A stretch of 64,000 nucleotides of DNA from contig NZ_AP022561.1 in assembly GCF_010726245.1 (NCBI RefSeq), positions 3,968,001 through 4,032,000 on the forward strand. Direction: 5' to 3'. Numbering within the stretch: position 1 is the first letter of the stretch; each line of letters begins with the position of its first letter. Origin of the DNA: Mycolicibacterium aichiense. Its GTDB lineage: Bacteria > Actinomycetota > Actinomycetes > Mycobacteriales > Mycobacteriaceae. The translations under genes were made by a program, and so were the position numbers. This document shows, in pieces, positions 17,903-25,321 of the stretch. The notes below the pieces were generated by a model, which was not told where the DNA came from, made no database searches, and saw only the letters and a list, made by a program, of their open reading frames with translations.

Positions 17903-18192
17903 AACCCGGAGAGGATCACCGCGTTGGTGTCGGCGGCCGCGCGCCGCAGCTCCCGCGCAGCGCGGTAGGCGTCCGAGTCGTACCAGGCCTTCGCAGCTTC
18001 TACCGACTCGAACTCCAGCACCACTGTCTGGTGTCCGTGCCAATCACCTTCGAGCACTTGCGGTTTGGCATCGACGGCGAGCACCCTGACACCACCCATC
18101 GCGGCGCCCGCGGCTTTGCCGTAGGCCTTCATCCCCTCCGGGTCCTTGATGTCCTCGGTCAAGATGACATATCCCTTGGCGGCCGTACCCAT
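17899..18192 (-). CDS. DUF1330 family protein
   Basis: A 97-residue dimeric alpha-beta barrel-type protein of the DUF1330 family. Typical signs are GYVILTEDIKDPEGMKAYGKAA at the start, VLAVDAKPQVLEGDW in the middle and the AKAWYDSDAYRAARELR helix near the end. Function is unknown; related folds are small isomerases or monooxygenases. ATG at 18192 is preceded by GAGAGGAA, and an operator palindrome (18209-18223) lies just upstream, tying it to the TetR-linked regulon. Confidence 0.85.
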   Translation of the reverse strand: MGTAAKGYVILTEDIKDPEGMKAYGKAAGAAMGGVRVLAVDAKPQVLEGDWHGHQTVVLEFESVEAAKAWYDSDAYRAARELRRAAADTNAVILSGF

Positions 18193-18208
18193 GGCGTTCC
18201 TCTCGTGC

Positions 18209-18223
18209 GAGAATCGGATTCTC
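18209..18223. promoter_or_regulatory. Operator palindrome upstream of the DUF1330 gene
   Basis: GAGAATCGGATTCTC has perfect 6-bp arms around three bases and sits 17 bp before the DUF1330 start. It matches the TetR-associated motif at 3907, 3928, 5588 and 10671 and marks the right edge of the apparent regulon. Confidence 0.62.
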
Positions 18224-18265
18224 GGTTTCGGGTGACAGGCTTGCATGCGACCAGGGGTGAGTGCA

Positions 18266-18400
18266 ATGACCGATGTCGACGTCGCCGCGGGAGGAGTACC
18301 TGAACTCCACGACGATCGGCGTGCGACCCTGACCGCACGTGCCCGACTCGCTGCCGACTTCGTCTACATTCGACAAGAACGGCTCTGGAGGCGCTCATGA
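18266..18400 (+). CDS. Small hypothetical protein (44 aa)
   Basis: ATG at 18266 opens a 44-codon frame whose TGA overlaps the ATG of the next gene (ATGA at 18397-18400), the coupling style used throughout this region. The product begins MTDVDVAAGG and ends in a basic, Trp-containing tail (RQERLWRRS), with no cysteine or membrane segment. A purine-rich AGGGG lies 8-9 bases upstream. I recognise no family. It is supported by the overlap and plausible codon use only. Confidence 0.4.
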   Translation: MTDVDVAAGGVPELHDDRRATLTARARLAADFVYIRQERLWRRS

Positions 18401-18657
18401 TCAAGCTCGAACTGCCCTACGTCACCGTGACGGTCGACGATCGGTTCCGCAATCGTCTGGCCCTGGTCGGCGACCGGCTGCGCGTCACGCTGACGGCGTA
18501 TCTCCGAAACGCCGCCGACGATGTGGGAGGTCTGGGCCGCAAGGCCACCGCAGCCTGCCAGACCGCAGCCGTGCGCGTCGACACCGCGATGGCCGCGGCC
18601 AACGATCGCATCGCCTCCGAACCCGAGGTCCACGTCCGGCACCTGAAAGTCGTGTGA
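18397..18657 (+). CDS. Hypothetical protein (86 aa)
   Basis: An 86-residue protein with a good GGAGG ribosome-binding site and an Ala-rich, amphipathic helical body (about residues 17-72) after a short strand-like start (IKLELPYVTVTV). I do not recognise it. It follows a 44-codon frame with ATGA overlap and is followed after one base by an SDR gene, so the three probably form one transcript. The periodic Ala and charged residues suggest a coiled-coil or membrane-surface helix. Confidence 0.65.
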   Translation: MIKLELPYVTVTVDDRFRNRLALVGDRLRVTLTAYLRNAADDVGGLGRKATAACQTAAVRVDTAMAAANDRIASEPEVHVRHLKVV

Positions 18658-18658
18658 C

Positions 18659-19441
18659 ATGAGCGCACCCGGCGTCTTCATCACCGGAGCCGCTGCGGGT
18701 ATCGGGCGGGCGACCGCACTGACCTTCGCCCGAAACGGCTACTGGGTGGGCGCATACGACATCGACCTCGACGGGCTCACCGGGCTGCGCGAGGAGATCC
18801 GTGCACTCGGAGGCGATGTCGCGATCGGCGAGCTCGACGTCACCAATGCCGATCAGTGGTCGGCCCGACTGCGTGAATTCACCGGCGGCACAGGCACACT
18901 CGATGTCCTGGTGAACAATGCCGGAGTCCTGACCACCGGTCCGTTCGCCGACGTTCCGCTCAACGTGCACCGGCAGATGGTGGACATCAACTTCACCGGC
19001 GCGCTGACCGGGTTGCATGCCGCGTTCCCCTACCTGCGCGACACCCCGGGCGCCCAGGTGGTCAACATGTGTTCGGCCTCAGCGCTGTACGGCCAGCCGG
19101 AGCTCGCCACCTACTCGGCAACCAAGTTCGCGCTACGCGCGCTGACCGAGGCGCTGGAACTCGAATGGCGCCGATACGGAATCCGGGTGCTGGCGATGTG
19201 GCCGCTGTTCGTCAAGACCGCCATGACCGACGGCGTCGAGACCGGCAGCACCAAGTCGCTGGGCGTCAACCTACAGCCTGACGACGTGGCCGCCGCGGTC
19301 TACGCGGCGACACACCGCCGCAGCCGACTGGCCAGGGTGCACTATCCGGTGGGCCGCCAGACCACCGTGTTGGCCGCACTGTCGCAGATATCGCCGAATT
19401 GGATGCAACGGCTGATGACGAAGACGTTGACCCGCAGTTAA
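18659..19441 (+). CDS. SDR-family oxidoreductase
   Basis: A 260-residue classical short-chain dehydrogenase: TGAAAGIGRA nucleotide motif, NNAG, catalytic Ser in NMCSASALYG and YSATK Tyr-Lys. The C-terminal 30 residues (VLAALSQISPNWMQRLMTKTL) form a basic amphipathic stretch common in mycobacterial SDRs that act on membrane lipids. NAD(P)-dependent oxidation or reduction of a hydroxyl/keto group is expected; the substrate is unknown. ATG follows the previous stop by one base. The stop overlaps the convergent secreted-protein gene by 4 bases. Confidence 0.85.
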   Translation: MSAPGVFITGAAAGIGRATALTFARNGYWVGAYDIDLDGLTGLREEIRALGGDVAIGELDVTNADQWSARLREFTGGTGTLDVLVNNAGVLTTGPFADVPLNVHRQMVDINFTGALTGLHAAFPYLRDTPGAQVVNMCSASALYGQPELATYSATKFALRALTEALELEWRRYGIRVLAMWPLFVKTAMTDGVETGSTKSLGVNLQPDDVAAAVYAATHRRSRLARVHYPVGRQTTVLAALSQISPNWMQRLMTKTLTRS

Positions 19442-19701
19442 CCGATTGCGGTGTAGGGCTTTCTCGGCGGCTGCTGATTCTGCCGAAATGATTGGCACAG
19501 ACCAAGATTGCTCGCCACACACGGCACGCCGTTGATGGTCGGGGCACTGCCCTCGAGATAGCACTGACCGGTGTACTCGTTATTGACGTGCCCGGCCGGG
19601 CAGCCCTGCGCCACGGCGGCAGGCACTGCGGCTACGGCCCCGGCCACCAGCCCGGCGGCAACCATCAACCACACCGGCCGTCGCCCCCAACGCATCGTCA
19701 T
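19438..19701 (-). CDS. Small secreted cysteine-containing protein
   Basis: An 87-residue protein with a clear Sec signal peptide (basic MTMRWGRRP, hydrophobic VWLMVAAGLVAGAVAAVPAA, cleavage near AVAQG). The mature part of about 56 residues has four cysteines (GCPAG, GQCYLE, VPCVAS, GLCQSF), probably two disulfides. It resembles the short Cys-rich exported proteins scattered through mycobacterial genomes, whose function is unknown. A second ATG two codons later is an alternative start. Confidence 0.7.
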   Translation of the reverse strand: MTMRWGRRPVWLMVAAGLVAGAVAAVPAAVAQGCPAGHVNNEYTGQCYLEGSAPTINGVPCVASNLGLCQSFRQNQQPPRKPYTAIG

Positions 19702-19778
19702 CGATATACCCCAAAGGCTTTCCGCTGCCAGAATACGCTTTTACGGCTTTGCCGCGGCCCGTGATTAGGATCGTGGGT

Positions 19779-20297
19779 ATGCCGGAGCCGACCGACGATA
19801 TTGACGCCACGACGTCGACATCGCACCGTCCCACCCACCAATCCCAGTCGTCGGTGGGCTGGCTCGCTCCCGTCGCGCTGGTGATCGCACTGATTGCGGT
19901 GGCACTCGCCGGATGGGCGTTGTTCCGGCCGACTCCCTCGAATCCACTGCCGACCGCCGCACCGCAGACCGGTGACCCGAAAGCCAATGCGTGCGACGCC
20001 TACCGCACAGTCAGTGCAGCGGTGTCATTGCAGACCCACGCCGATCCGGGCGCCGAGGTTCAGGGGGTGGCGGCCAACGCGCGGCTGGCCATGGCGGGCG
20101 GTGCGACCTACCTTCTCGCGCACCTGAGCCCGGCCACGCCGAGCGATCTGGCCGACGCGATTCGCGGCTTCGCGACCGGGTTGCAGGATATTTCGATGAA
20201 CGCGTTAGCCGGTGTCGCCAACACCGACCCGAAGCAAGCCGAGCGGCTAAGCGACGCGGAGAAGACGAACAGCAAGATCGCCGAACTCTGCAAATAG
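19779..20297 (+). CDS. Single-pass membrane protein of unknown function
   Basis: A 172-residue protein: a polar N-terminus, one strong membrane segment (about residues 29-52, WLAPVALVIALIAVALAGWALF), then an extracytoplasmic Ala-rich helical domain with two cysteines (NACDAYRTV and the C-terminal ELCK). The layout matches a widespread group of mycobacterial membrane-anchored proteins of unknown role. ATG at 19779 was chosen because it places the membrane segment near the N-terminus; an ATG 10 codons upstream is also open. Confidence 0.7.
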   Translation: MPEPTDDIDATTSTSHRPTHQSQSSVGWLAPVALVIALIAVALAGWALFRPTPSNPLPTAAPQTGDPKANACDAYRTVSAAVSLQTHADPGAEVQGVAANARLAMAGGATYLLAHLSPATPSDLADAIRGFATGLQDISMNALAGVANTDPKQAERLSDAEKTNSKIAELCK

Positions 20298-20465
20298 CCA
20301 CTACGACGGCTTTTACAGGTTGAGTTCAGCTGGCGTTTGCACGAAGTTCGGCAGCGCGCCAAGTGGGGTCCAGTCCGGGGTAAGGGTTGTCTCCTTGGAT
20401 TTCTCTGTCAGGGACCACTCGGCGCATTTGCCGGACTGAACGTCTTCTTCGAAGGGAATTCGACC

Positions 20466-21959
20466 TTGTCCAAACACCGCAAGAAATCGCTCCGGGTGGC
20501 TGCGCCAGCCTTCGTCACCACGGGCGTCGCCGGTGCGGCGATGGTGGGTGCGGCCGTGTTGTTCGCCACCACCGATGCCTCCACAGCGGTGGCGTCGCCG
20601 GCGTACAAACTCACGTCAACCGAGTCGGATCTGCTGCTCTTCGGAAACAGCCTCGCCGGCAACAACTCCAAGGCGGCTGCCCCGACGGCCGCGGCATCGG
20701 CCAACGCCGCCAACAACCTGGTCGGCCAGTTCATCGGGAACGGCACCGCCGAGCACCCCAACGGCGGCTTGCTCATCGGTAACGGCTACAGCTACAGCGC
20801 CGCCGACACCCAGTGCGCCAGCGCCTCCTGCAACGGTGGCCGCGGCGGCCTGCTGATGGGCAACGGCGGCAACGGCTACAACGGCGGCAACGGCGGGAGC
20901 GCCGGGCTGTACGGCAACGGCGGCAACGGCGGCGACGCCACCAGCGCCAGCATCAACGGCGGAAAGGGCGGCAACGGCGGCAACGGCGGCCTGATCGCCG
21001 GCAGCTCCTCCAGCGGCGCGTTGTTCGGCGGCGGCGGAGGCAACGGCGGAAAGGGCATCGCCGGCGGTGCCGGCGGTAACGGCGGCAACGCCGGACCGTT
21101 CGCCGGTAGCGGCGGCTCCGGCGGGGCCGGGGGCGCCAGCACGACCGCCGGTGTGGCGGGCGGCAAGGGCGGCAACGGCGGAGACGCCGCGAGCCTGCCT
21201 GTCCTCGGCAGCGGCTCCGCGGGTGCGGGCGGCGCCGGCGGCGCGGGCTACGGCGGCGGCGCGGCCGGAACCGACGGCGGCGCAGGCGGTAACGGCGGCA
21301 AGGGTGGCTTCTATGGCTCCGCCGCGGGCGGCGCGGGCGGCGCCGGCGGCGCGGGCGGCGCGGGCACCGCGACTGGTGGTAACGGCGGCACCGGCGGCAC
21401 CGGCGGTGCCGGTGGCCTGGGGTCGGGCAGCGGCGGTGCCGGTGGCAGCGGCGGTGTCGGTGGCGCAGGCGGAACCGGCGCTGCAGGGAACGGCGGCACC
21501 GGTGGCTCGGGCGGCGCCGGAGGCGTGGCCGGTAACGGTGGCGCGGGCGCGGCCGGCGGTGATGGCGGCACCAGTACGACGGGCGCCGGCGGCAGCGGTG
21601 GCACCGGCGGCAAGGGTGGCGTGGCCGGTAACAACGGTGGCGCTGGCGGTGCCGGTGGCAAGGGCGGCGCCGGCGCGACGGGCGGCAAGGGCGCCAACGG
21701 CGGCCTCGGCGGCTTCGGCGGCTTCAGCGGTGGCTCAGGCGGTGCCGGCGGCAACGGCGGCAACGGCGCGACCACGGGCACCGGTGGTGCGGGCGGCACC
21801 GGCGCCACCGGCGGTGGCAGCGTGATCTCCGGCGGCAAGGGCGGCAACGGCGGCACCGGCGGCAAGGGCGGCGCCACTTCCGGCAAGAGCGGCCAGCTCG
21901 GCTCCGGCGGCCTCGGCCCGACCGGCGGCAAGGGCGGCACCGGCGGCGCAGGCGGATAA
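20466..21959 (+). CDS. Glycine-rich PGRS-like surface protein lacking a PE domain
   Basis: A 497-residue protein with three parts. First, a basic start and hydrophobic export segment (KKSLRVAAPAFVTTGVAGAAMVGAAVLFAT). Second, a linker of about 90 residues (LLLFGNSLAGN, NNLVGQFIGNG, SYSAADTQCASASCNGG). Third, some 360 residues of GGxGGx repeats typical of PGRS domains. No PE domain (about 100 residues with a Pro-Glu motif) is present. TTG at 20466, with GAAGGGA about 9 bases upstream, gives a sensible signal peptide; the longer frame from 20337 adds an unlikely leader. A strong terminator follows. PGRS domains bind calcium and sit at the cell surface in other mycobacteria; the role here is unknown. 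Confidence 0.75.
   Translation: MSKHRKKSLRVAAPAFVTTGVAGAAMVGAAVLFATTDASTAVASPAYKLTSTESDLLLFGNSLAGNNSKAAAPTAAASANAANNLVGQFIGNGTAEHPNGGLLIGNGYSYSAADTQCASASCNGGRGGLLMGNGGNGYNGGNGGSAGLYGNGGNGGDATSASINGGKGGNGGNGGLIAGSSSSGALFGGGGGNGGKGIAGGAGGNGGNAGPFAGSGGSGGAGGASTTAGVAGGKGGNGGDAASLPVLGSGSAGAGGAGGAGYGGGAAGTDGGAGGNGGKGGFYGSAAGGAGGAGGAGGAGTATGGNGGTGGTGGAGGLGSGSGGAGGSGGVGGAGGTGAAGNGGTGGSGGAGGVAGNGGAGAAGGDGGTSTTGAGGSGGTGGKGGVAGNNGGAGGAGGKGGAGATGGKGANGGLGGFGGFSGGSGGAGGNGGNGATTGTGGAGGTGATGGGSVISGGKGGNGGTGGKGGATSGKSGQLGSGGLGPTGGKGGTGGAGG
20835..21957 (+). repeat. PGRS repeat tract (GGC-GGN-GGC units)
   Basis: About 1.1 kb of short imperfect tandem units of 6-9 bases encode Gly-Gly-x triplets (x mostly Asn, Ala, Thr, Ser, Lys). 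Units such as GGCGGCAACGGC and GGCGCGGGCGGC repeat with small variation. Tracts of this type change length by slippage or recombination. Confidence 0.85.
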
Positions 21960-21973
21960 CCCGTCAGAACACG

Positions 21974-22005
21974 AATCGGCCCCCTCCGAAAGGAGGGGGC
22001 CGATT
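21974..22005 (+). terminator. Strong intrinsic terminator after the PGRS gene
   Basis: AATCGGCCCCCTCC (21974-21987), GAAA tetraloop, GGAGGGGGCCGATT (21992-22005): a perfect 14-bp GC-rich stem ending in a short T run. It lies between the PGRS stop and the convergent secreted-protein gene. Confidence 0.88.
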
Positions 22006-22030
22006 TCGGTTGAGCGGGTTGATATTCGGG

Positions 22031-22600
22031 TCAGGCGCGCGCGCCGTTCATCGCACACGCCATCTGCACATTGTTGGCGTCGGTGTTCATATCGTTTGCG
22101 GTCGAGTTCAACGAGTCACCGCCGCCACGAATTCCCATGATTATCAACAGCTTCGTGGCCCGCAACGACCATGACCGCATGGGGGCCGCGATGTCATTGG
22201 GTAGACCCGGCGCCGACGCTGCCGACATGGCGGCGGCCGCGGACTCACGCAATGCGGTGCGGCCGTAGACATTTGCGTTTGCAACGTTCGGATCGTCGTA
22301 GTTGACGCTGTTGCCGCCGCCGGCCGAGTCGTAGGCAAAGTCCTCGTAATACGACGACGCATGGTCCAGCGCCATCCCGAATTGCTTGCAGGCGTCGGGT
22401 ACCGCACTGGAAGGAGCCGCATCCGGCGGCGGTGCATCCAGTGGCGGAGCGGCGACAACCGCCGCGACAGTGCCGGGCGCGGGTGCCGGCTGGTCGGTCT
22501 GCGCATCAGGATCGGCAAACGCAGCCGGTGCGCACAGCAGAGCCGAGCCCGACACCAGCAGGGTGGCAGTCAGAATCCGGCCGTGTTGCAGTGATCTCAT
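22031..22600 (-). CDS. Secreted protein of unknown function
   Basis: A 189-residue exported protein. A signal peptide (MRSLQHGRILTATLLVSGSALLCAPAAFA) is followed by a Pro/Ala-rich linker, then a domain of about 110 residues with two cysteines (VPDACKQFG and VQMACAMNG) and a SYYEDFAYDSAGGG segment. It resembles mycobacterial exported proteins with a Cys at each end of a helical domain; I cannot name a function. ATG at 22600 has an excellent GGAGGAAGCA ribosome-binding site, which decides the start against a longer frame. A 26-codon reading frame with its own strong site lies upstream in the leader. Confidence 0.75.
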   Translation of the reverse strand: MRSLQHGRILTATLLVSGSALLCAPAAFADPDAQTDQPAPAPGTVAAVVAAPPLDAPPPDAAPSSAVPDACKQFGMALDHASSYYEDFAYDSAGGGNSVNYDDPNVANANVYGRTALRESAAAAMSAASAPGLPNDIAAPMRSWSLRATKLLIIMGIRGGGDSLNSTANDMNTDANNVQMACAMNGARA

Positions 22601-22985
22601 TGCTTCCTCCTGGATCGTGGGCTCCCCCGAACCGTCCGGCTGGAAGTTCCAAACCAGCCCCACCCGGAATCCGTGCCGTCAGGGCTCCACAGGGTCAGGA
22701 CAGAACGATGATCAACGGGATATCTGTCGGGATGGTGAACGGCTGCCGAACAACGGGCACCGCCAGGGGATCCATCGGGTGTCTCCTTCACCGGCGCTGT
22801 ACGCAGTTGGTATTCCCTTGAGACCCAACCGCACCCGTCTGAGCGGCTACGGGACGAAATGACGCACGGTAGACGGTAACCGGGCGGGAGTTGTTTTGGC
22901 AGCGTTAACCATTCAGACACCCTCCAACTCAATGATTCCTCCGAACGACACAGTGGTTATCAACTACGAGAGGCGCCAACACGAC
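22601..22985. other. Intergenic region between divergent secreted-protein and porin genes
   Basis: This 385-bp stretch carries no long gene. Its left part is the leader of the minus-strand secreted protein and contains a 26-codon frame (22695-22775). Its right part (about 22860-22985) is AT-richer than the surroundings and should hold the promoter of the MspA-like porin operon; I could not assign -35/-10 boxes with confidence. Confidence 0.5.
22695..22775 (-). CDS. Possible leader peptide / microprotein (26 aa)
   Basis: ATG at 22775 is preceded by a near-perfect Shine-Dalgarno (GAAGGAGAC, 7-base spacer) and opens 26 codons ending in TGA at 22695. The peptide begins MDPLAVPVVRQ and ends with a short hydrophobic run (PLIIVLS). 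It lies 94 bases upstream of the secreted-protein start on the same strand, so it may be a regulatory leader or an independent microprotein. No family is recognised. Confidence 0.4.
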   Translation of the reverse strand: MDPLAVPVVRQPFTIPTDIPLIIVLS

Positions 22986-23684
22986 ATGTTGAAACGCTTT
23001 GCCGCATTGGCCGGAGTATGCCTGCTGGCCCCAATCGGGGCGGCTCCGCTGGCGCTGGCCGACCCGCCGGCAGATCCCAACGTGGCACCTGTTGCCAACG
23101 CAGGCCCGGTGCCCAACGGCCCGGCGGGACCGGTGCCGTCGGCTGCGCCCGGAGTTCTCAAGACGCCCGACGGCTGGGTTCTCAATGTGTCGGGCAAGGA
23201 CGAGTCCATGGAACCCGTCGCTTCCCTGACCAATTCGCCGTGGTCACGCGAGTACCTCGTCGACGGCACCTTCACCGGATCGGTTGACGGTGGCGGCAGC
23301 ACCAAACTGGCCGGCGGCACACTGGAGGCCGGTTACCAAATCGGTTGCGGCATCATCCAAGACGACATCGAGTCCATCGCGACCGGCGGTATCACCCCCG
23401 GCGTTGGCATCCCGGTCGTCAACGGCTCGCTGTTGCCCGTCACTCTTGGCCTTTCGGCGTCGTACCAGATGAAGATCGACCTGAAGCCGGGTGTCGTCAA
23501 CATCGTGCCGGTCGGCAAGAAGTCGTTCAAGGGCACTGCGCCGCGCATCTCCATCACCGGCTTCCGGATCAAGATCGATGGCTGTGCGGGCCAGTCCTTC
23601 ATCCGCTCATACGCCACGTTGACCAGCTCGACCGACAACACCGACGACGTGGTCACCTACCTCGGCGTCACGAAAGCCGTTTAA
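22986..23684 (+). CDS. MspA-family porin, cysteine-containing subgroup (copy 1)
   Basis: A 232-residue exported protein with a signal peptide (LKRFAALAGVCLLAPIGAAPLALA) and a Pro-rich spacer, then an MspA-like beta domain. Shared marks are LEAGYQIGC (compare LELGYQIG in MspA) and a C-terminal strand series ending SFIRSYATLTSSTDN...VTYLGVTK. MspA proteins form octameric outer-membrane channels. Unlike MspA, this protein has Cys121 and Cys200 in the mature part, both kept in the other two copies of the window. ATG at 22986 matches the signal peptide of the next copy; an upstream frame adds 30 unlikely residues. Confidence 0.78.
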   Translation: MLKRFAALAGVCLLAPIGAAPLALADPPADPNVAPVANAGPVPNGPAGPVPSAAPGVLKTPDGWVLNVSGKDESMEPVASLTNSPWSREYLVDGTFTGSVDGGGSTKLAGGTLEAGYQIGCGIIQDDIESIATGGITPGVGIPVVNGSLLPVTLGLSASYQMKIDLKPGVVNIVPVGKKSFKGTAPRISITGFRIKIDGCAGQSFIRSYATLTSSTDNTDDVVTYLGVTKAV

Positions 23685-23894
23685 CAACTTCACATCGTCG
23701 TTCTCGCACTCGGCTGCCCGTCACGGACGTGGTGGTGGGCAGCCGAAATGCACTACCTGCATTACCGCGAGAACGCCCAGTGGTCGAATCCAGGGCGTTG
23801 ACTGTTGACGCCGCGTTCACCGACCGGACACCCAACAAATCAATCATCTCTCACAGACATTTCACCAGTGACAGACGGAAGGCGCCGACAGGAT

Positions 23895-24581
23895 ATGTTG
23901 CATCGCTTTGCCACCGCGGCTGCAGTTTGCATGCTGATCCCGATGGGAGCGACCCCGCTCGCGTTGGCCGACCCGGCCGATCCGGCGGCGCCGCCCGTCG
24001 CTGACGCAGGTGCTCCTCCCCCACCACCGGACAACGGCGCCGTCGCCTCCGAGGTTCCCGGTATCGCCAAGACACCCGACGGCCGCACCCTCACGGTGGT
24101 CGCGAAGGACGAGACGCAGCTGCCGGTGGCACCGCTGACGACGTCGCTGTCCTCGCGCGACTGGGTGGTCGGCGGCACATTCACCGGCACCACCACGGGC
24201 TCGGTGTCGGGCGGAACGCTGGAGGCCGGATACCAGGTCGGCTGCGGGGTCGAGATGGACAAGGTCAAGCTGATCGGTTCGGTCGGCGCGAGCCTGGGTA
24301 ACGCCAGCCTCGGCACCGGCGGCCTGTCGCTGCCCGGCTCCATCAGTTTCCCGGTCCAGGGCCAGATCGAAGTCGATCCGCGCCCCGGCACGGTCACCAA
24401 CGTCGTCGTCGACAAGAAGTCCTTCAAGGGGACCTCGGCCCGTGTGACGCTCAAGGACATCCACATCAAGATCGACAACTGTGTCGGCGCATCGTCTTTG
24501 CGCTCGTATGCAGTGCTGACCAGTTCCGGAACCGACGCCGACGACATCGTCGCGTACTACGGCGTGACCAAAGTCTTCTGA
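23895..24581 (+). CDS. MspA-family porin, cysteine-containing subgroup (copy 2)
   Basis: A 228-residue tandem paralogue of the preceding gene: a nearly parallel signal peptide (LHRFATAAAVCMLIPMGATPLALA), Pro-rich spacer, GGTLEAGYQVGC, KKSFKGTSARV, IKIDNCVGAS, RSYAVLTSS and a YYGVTKVF end. The cysteines are Cys117 and Cys196, at the same positions as in copy 1. The central loop (about residues 125-155) differs most, which would alter pore lining or constriction. The 210 bp between the copies is enough for a separate promoter. The next secreted-protein gene starts 6 bases after the stop. Confidence 0.78.
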   Translation: MLHRFATAAAVCMLIPMGATPLALADPADPAAPPVADAGAPPPPPDNGAVASEVPGIAKTPDGRTLTVVAKDETQLPVAPLTTSLSSRDWVVGGTFTGTTTGSVSGGTLEAGYQVGCGVEMDKVKLIGSVGASLGNASLGTGGLSLPGSISFPVQGQIEVDPRPGTVTNVVVDKKSFKGTSARVTLKDIHIKIDNCVGASSLRSYAVLTSSGTDADDIVAYYGVTKVF

Positions 24582-24587
24582 CACCGG

Positions 24588-25235
24588 ATGCGCCAGCTAC
24601 CCAGAATGCTCGTCAAGGGCGCGGTCGTGACCGCGCTCGCGGTCGGAGCGGCGGTCGCCCCCATGGCGACCGCCGCCGCCGACGACCCGCCGCCGGTCGA
24701 CCCGGCGGCCCCGCCGCCACCGCCGTCTCCCGAGGGATTCATCCCGTCGCCGGCGACCATTTCGGATTCGGTCAACGGATTCGCGGGCATCCTCGGCGGC
24801 CCCGCAGGCAACCAGCTGCTGCTCGGCCAGACACCCACCCCGGCGCTGGCAGGCACCGCACCCGCCACACCGCCCAGCGCCGACATCCTCAACGGCGCGC
24901 AGCTGTTGATGGCGCAGAACAACAGCATGCCCACCCCGGACCAGCAGTCCCCCTATCAGCTGGGACCGGGTGCGGACGGACCTTTCGCCCGGGTCAATCA
25001 ATGGAAGGGTGTGCACGCCTTCCTTCACGGCGCGCTGGGACGCATGCCGGCCGACCAACTAGGGCAACCGCTTCCGGGGACAGCCCCGCCGCCGGGCACC
25101 AACATCCCGGCAGGGCCCGAGCAGTTCCTGCCCGACCCGGCGGCGCCGCCGCCCGGGGACCCCGGAGCCCCGCCGGCTCCGGCTGTCCCCGCCGACCCGG
25201 CACTGCTCCCGCCACCGCCGGCGCCGGCCCCCTGA
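24588..25235 (+). CDS. Secreted proline-rich protein, paralogue A
   Basis: A 215-residue exported protein: signal peptide (LVKGAVVTALAVGAAVAPMATAAA), a Pro-rich stretch, the segments NQLLLGQTPTP and GAQLLMAQNNSMP, a short helical part (NQWKGVHAFLHGALGRMP), then LGQPLPGTAPPPG and a Pro/Ala tail. The same order of segments occurs in the next gene. Six bases separate it from the porin, so it is probably co-transcribed. No cysteine. No known function; a role with the porin at the outer membrane is inference from position only. Confidence 0.72.
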   Translation: MRQLPRMLVKGAVVTALAVGAAVAPMATAAADDPPPVDPAAPPPPPSPEGFIPSPATISDSVNGFAGILGGPAGNQLLLGQTPTPALAGTAPATPPSADILNGAQLLMAQNNSMPTPDQQSPYQLGPGADGPFARVNQWKGVHAFLHGALGRMPADQLGQPLPGTAPPPGTNIPAGPEQFLPDPAAPPPGDPGAPPAPAVPADPALLPPPPAPAP

Positions 25236-25321
25236 CCGCACCCTCGCCACCGTTCGCGGCATCGTCGCGGCGAATGCCGACTACGGTGTGACGAGGATCG
25301 AGGCCAGGAGGACAGAGCGCG

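Noticed and set aside
21067..21825. Ala/Arg-rich frame inside the PGRS gene on the plus strand
   Set aside because: Out-of-frame reading of the same repeat; no ribosome-binding site and no family.
20876..21940. Proline-rich frames on the minus strand opposite the PGRS tract
   Set aside because: They are mirror images of GGC/GGN repeats and have no start signal or domain.
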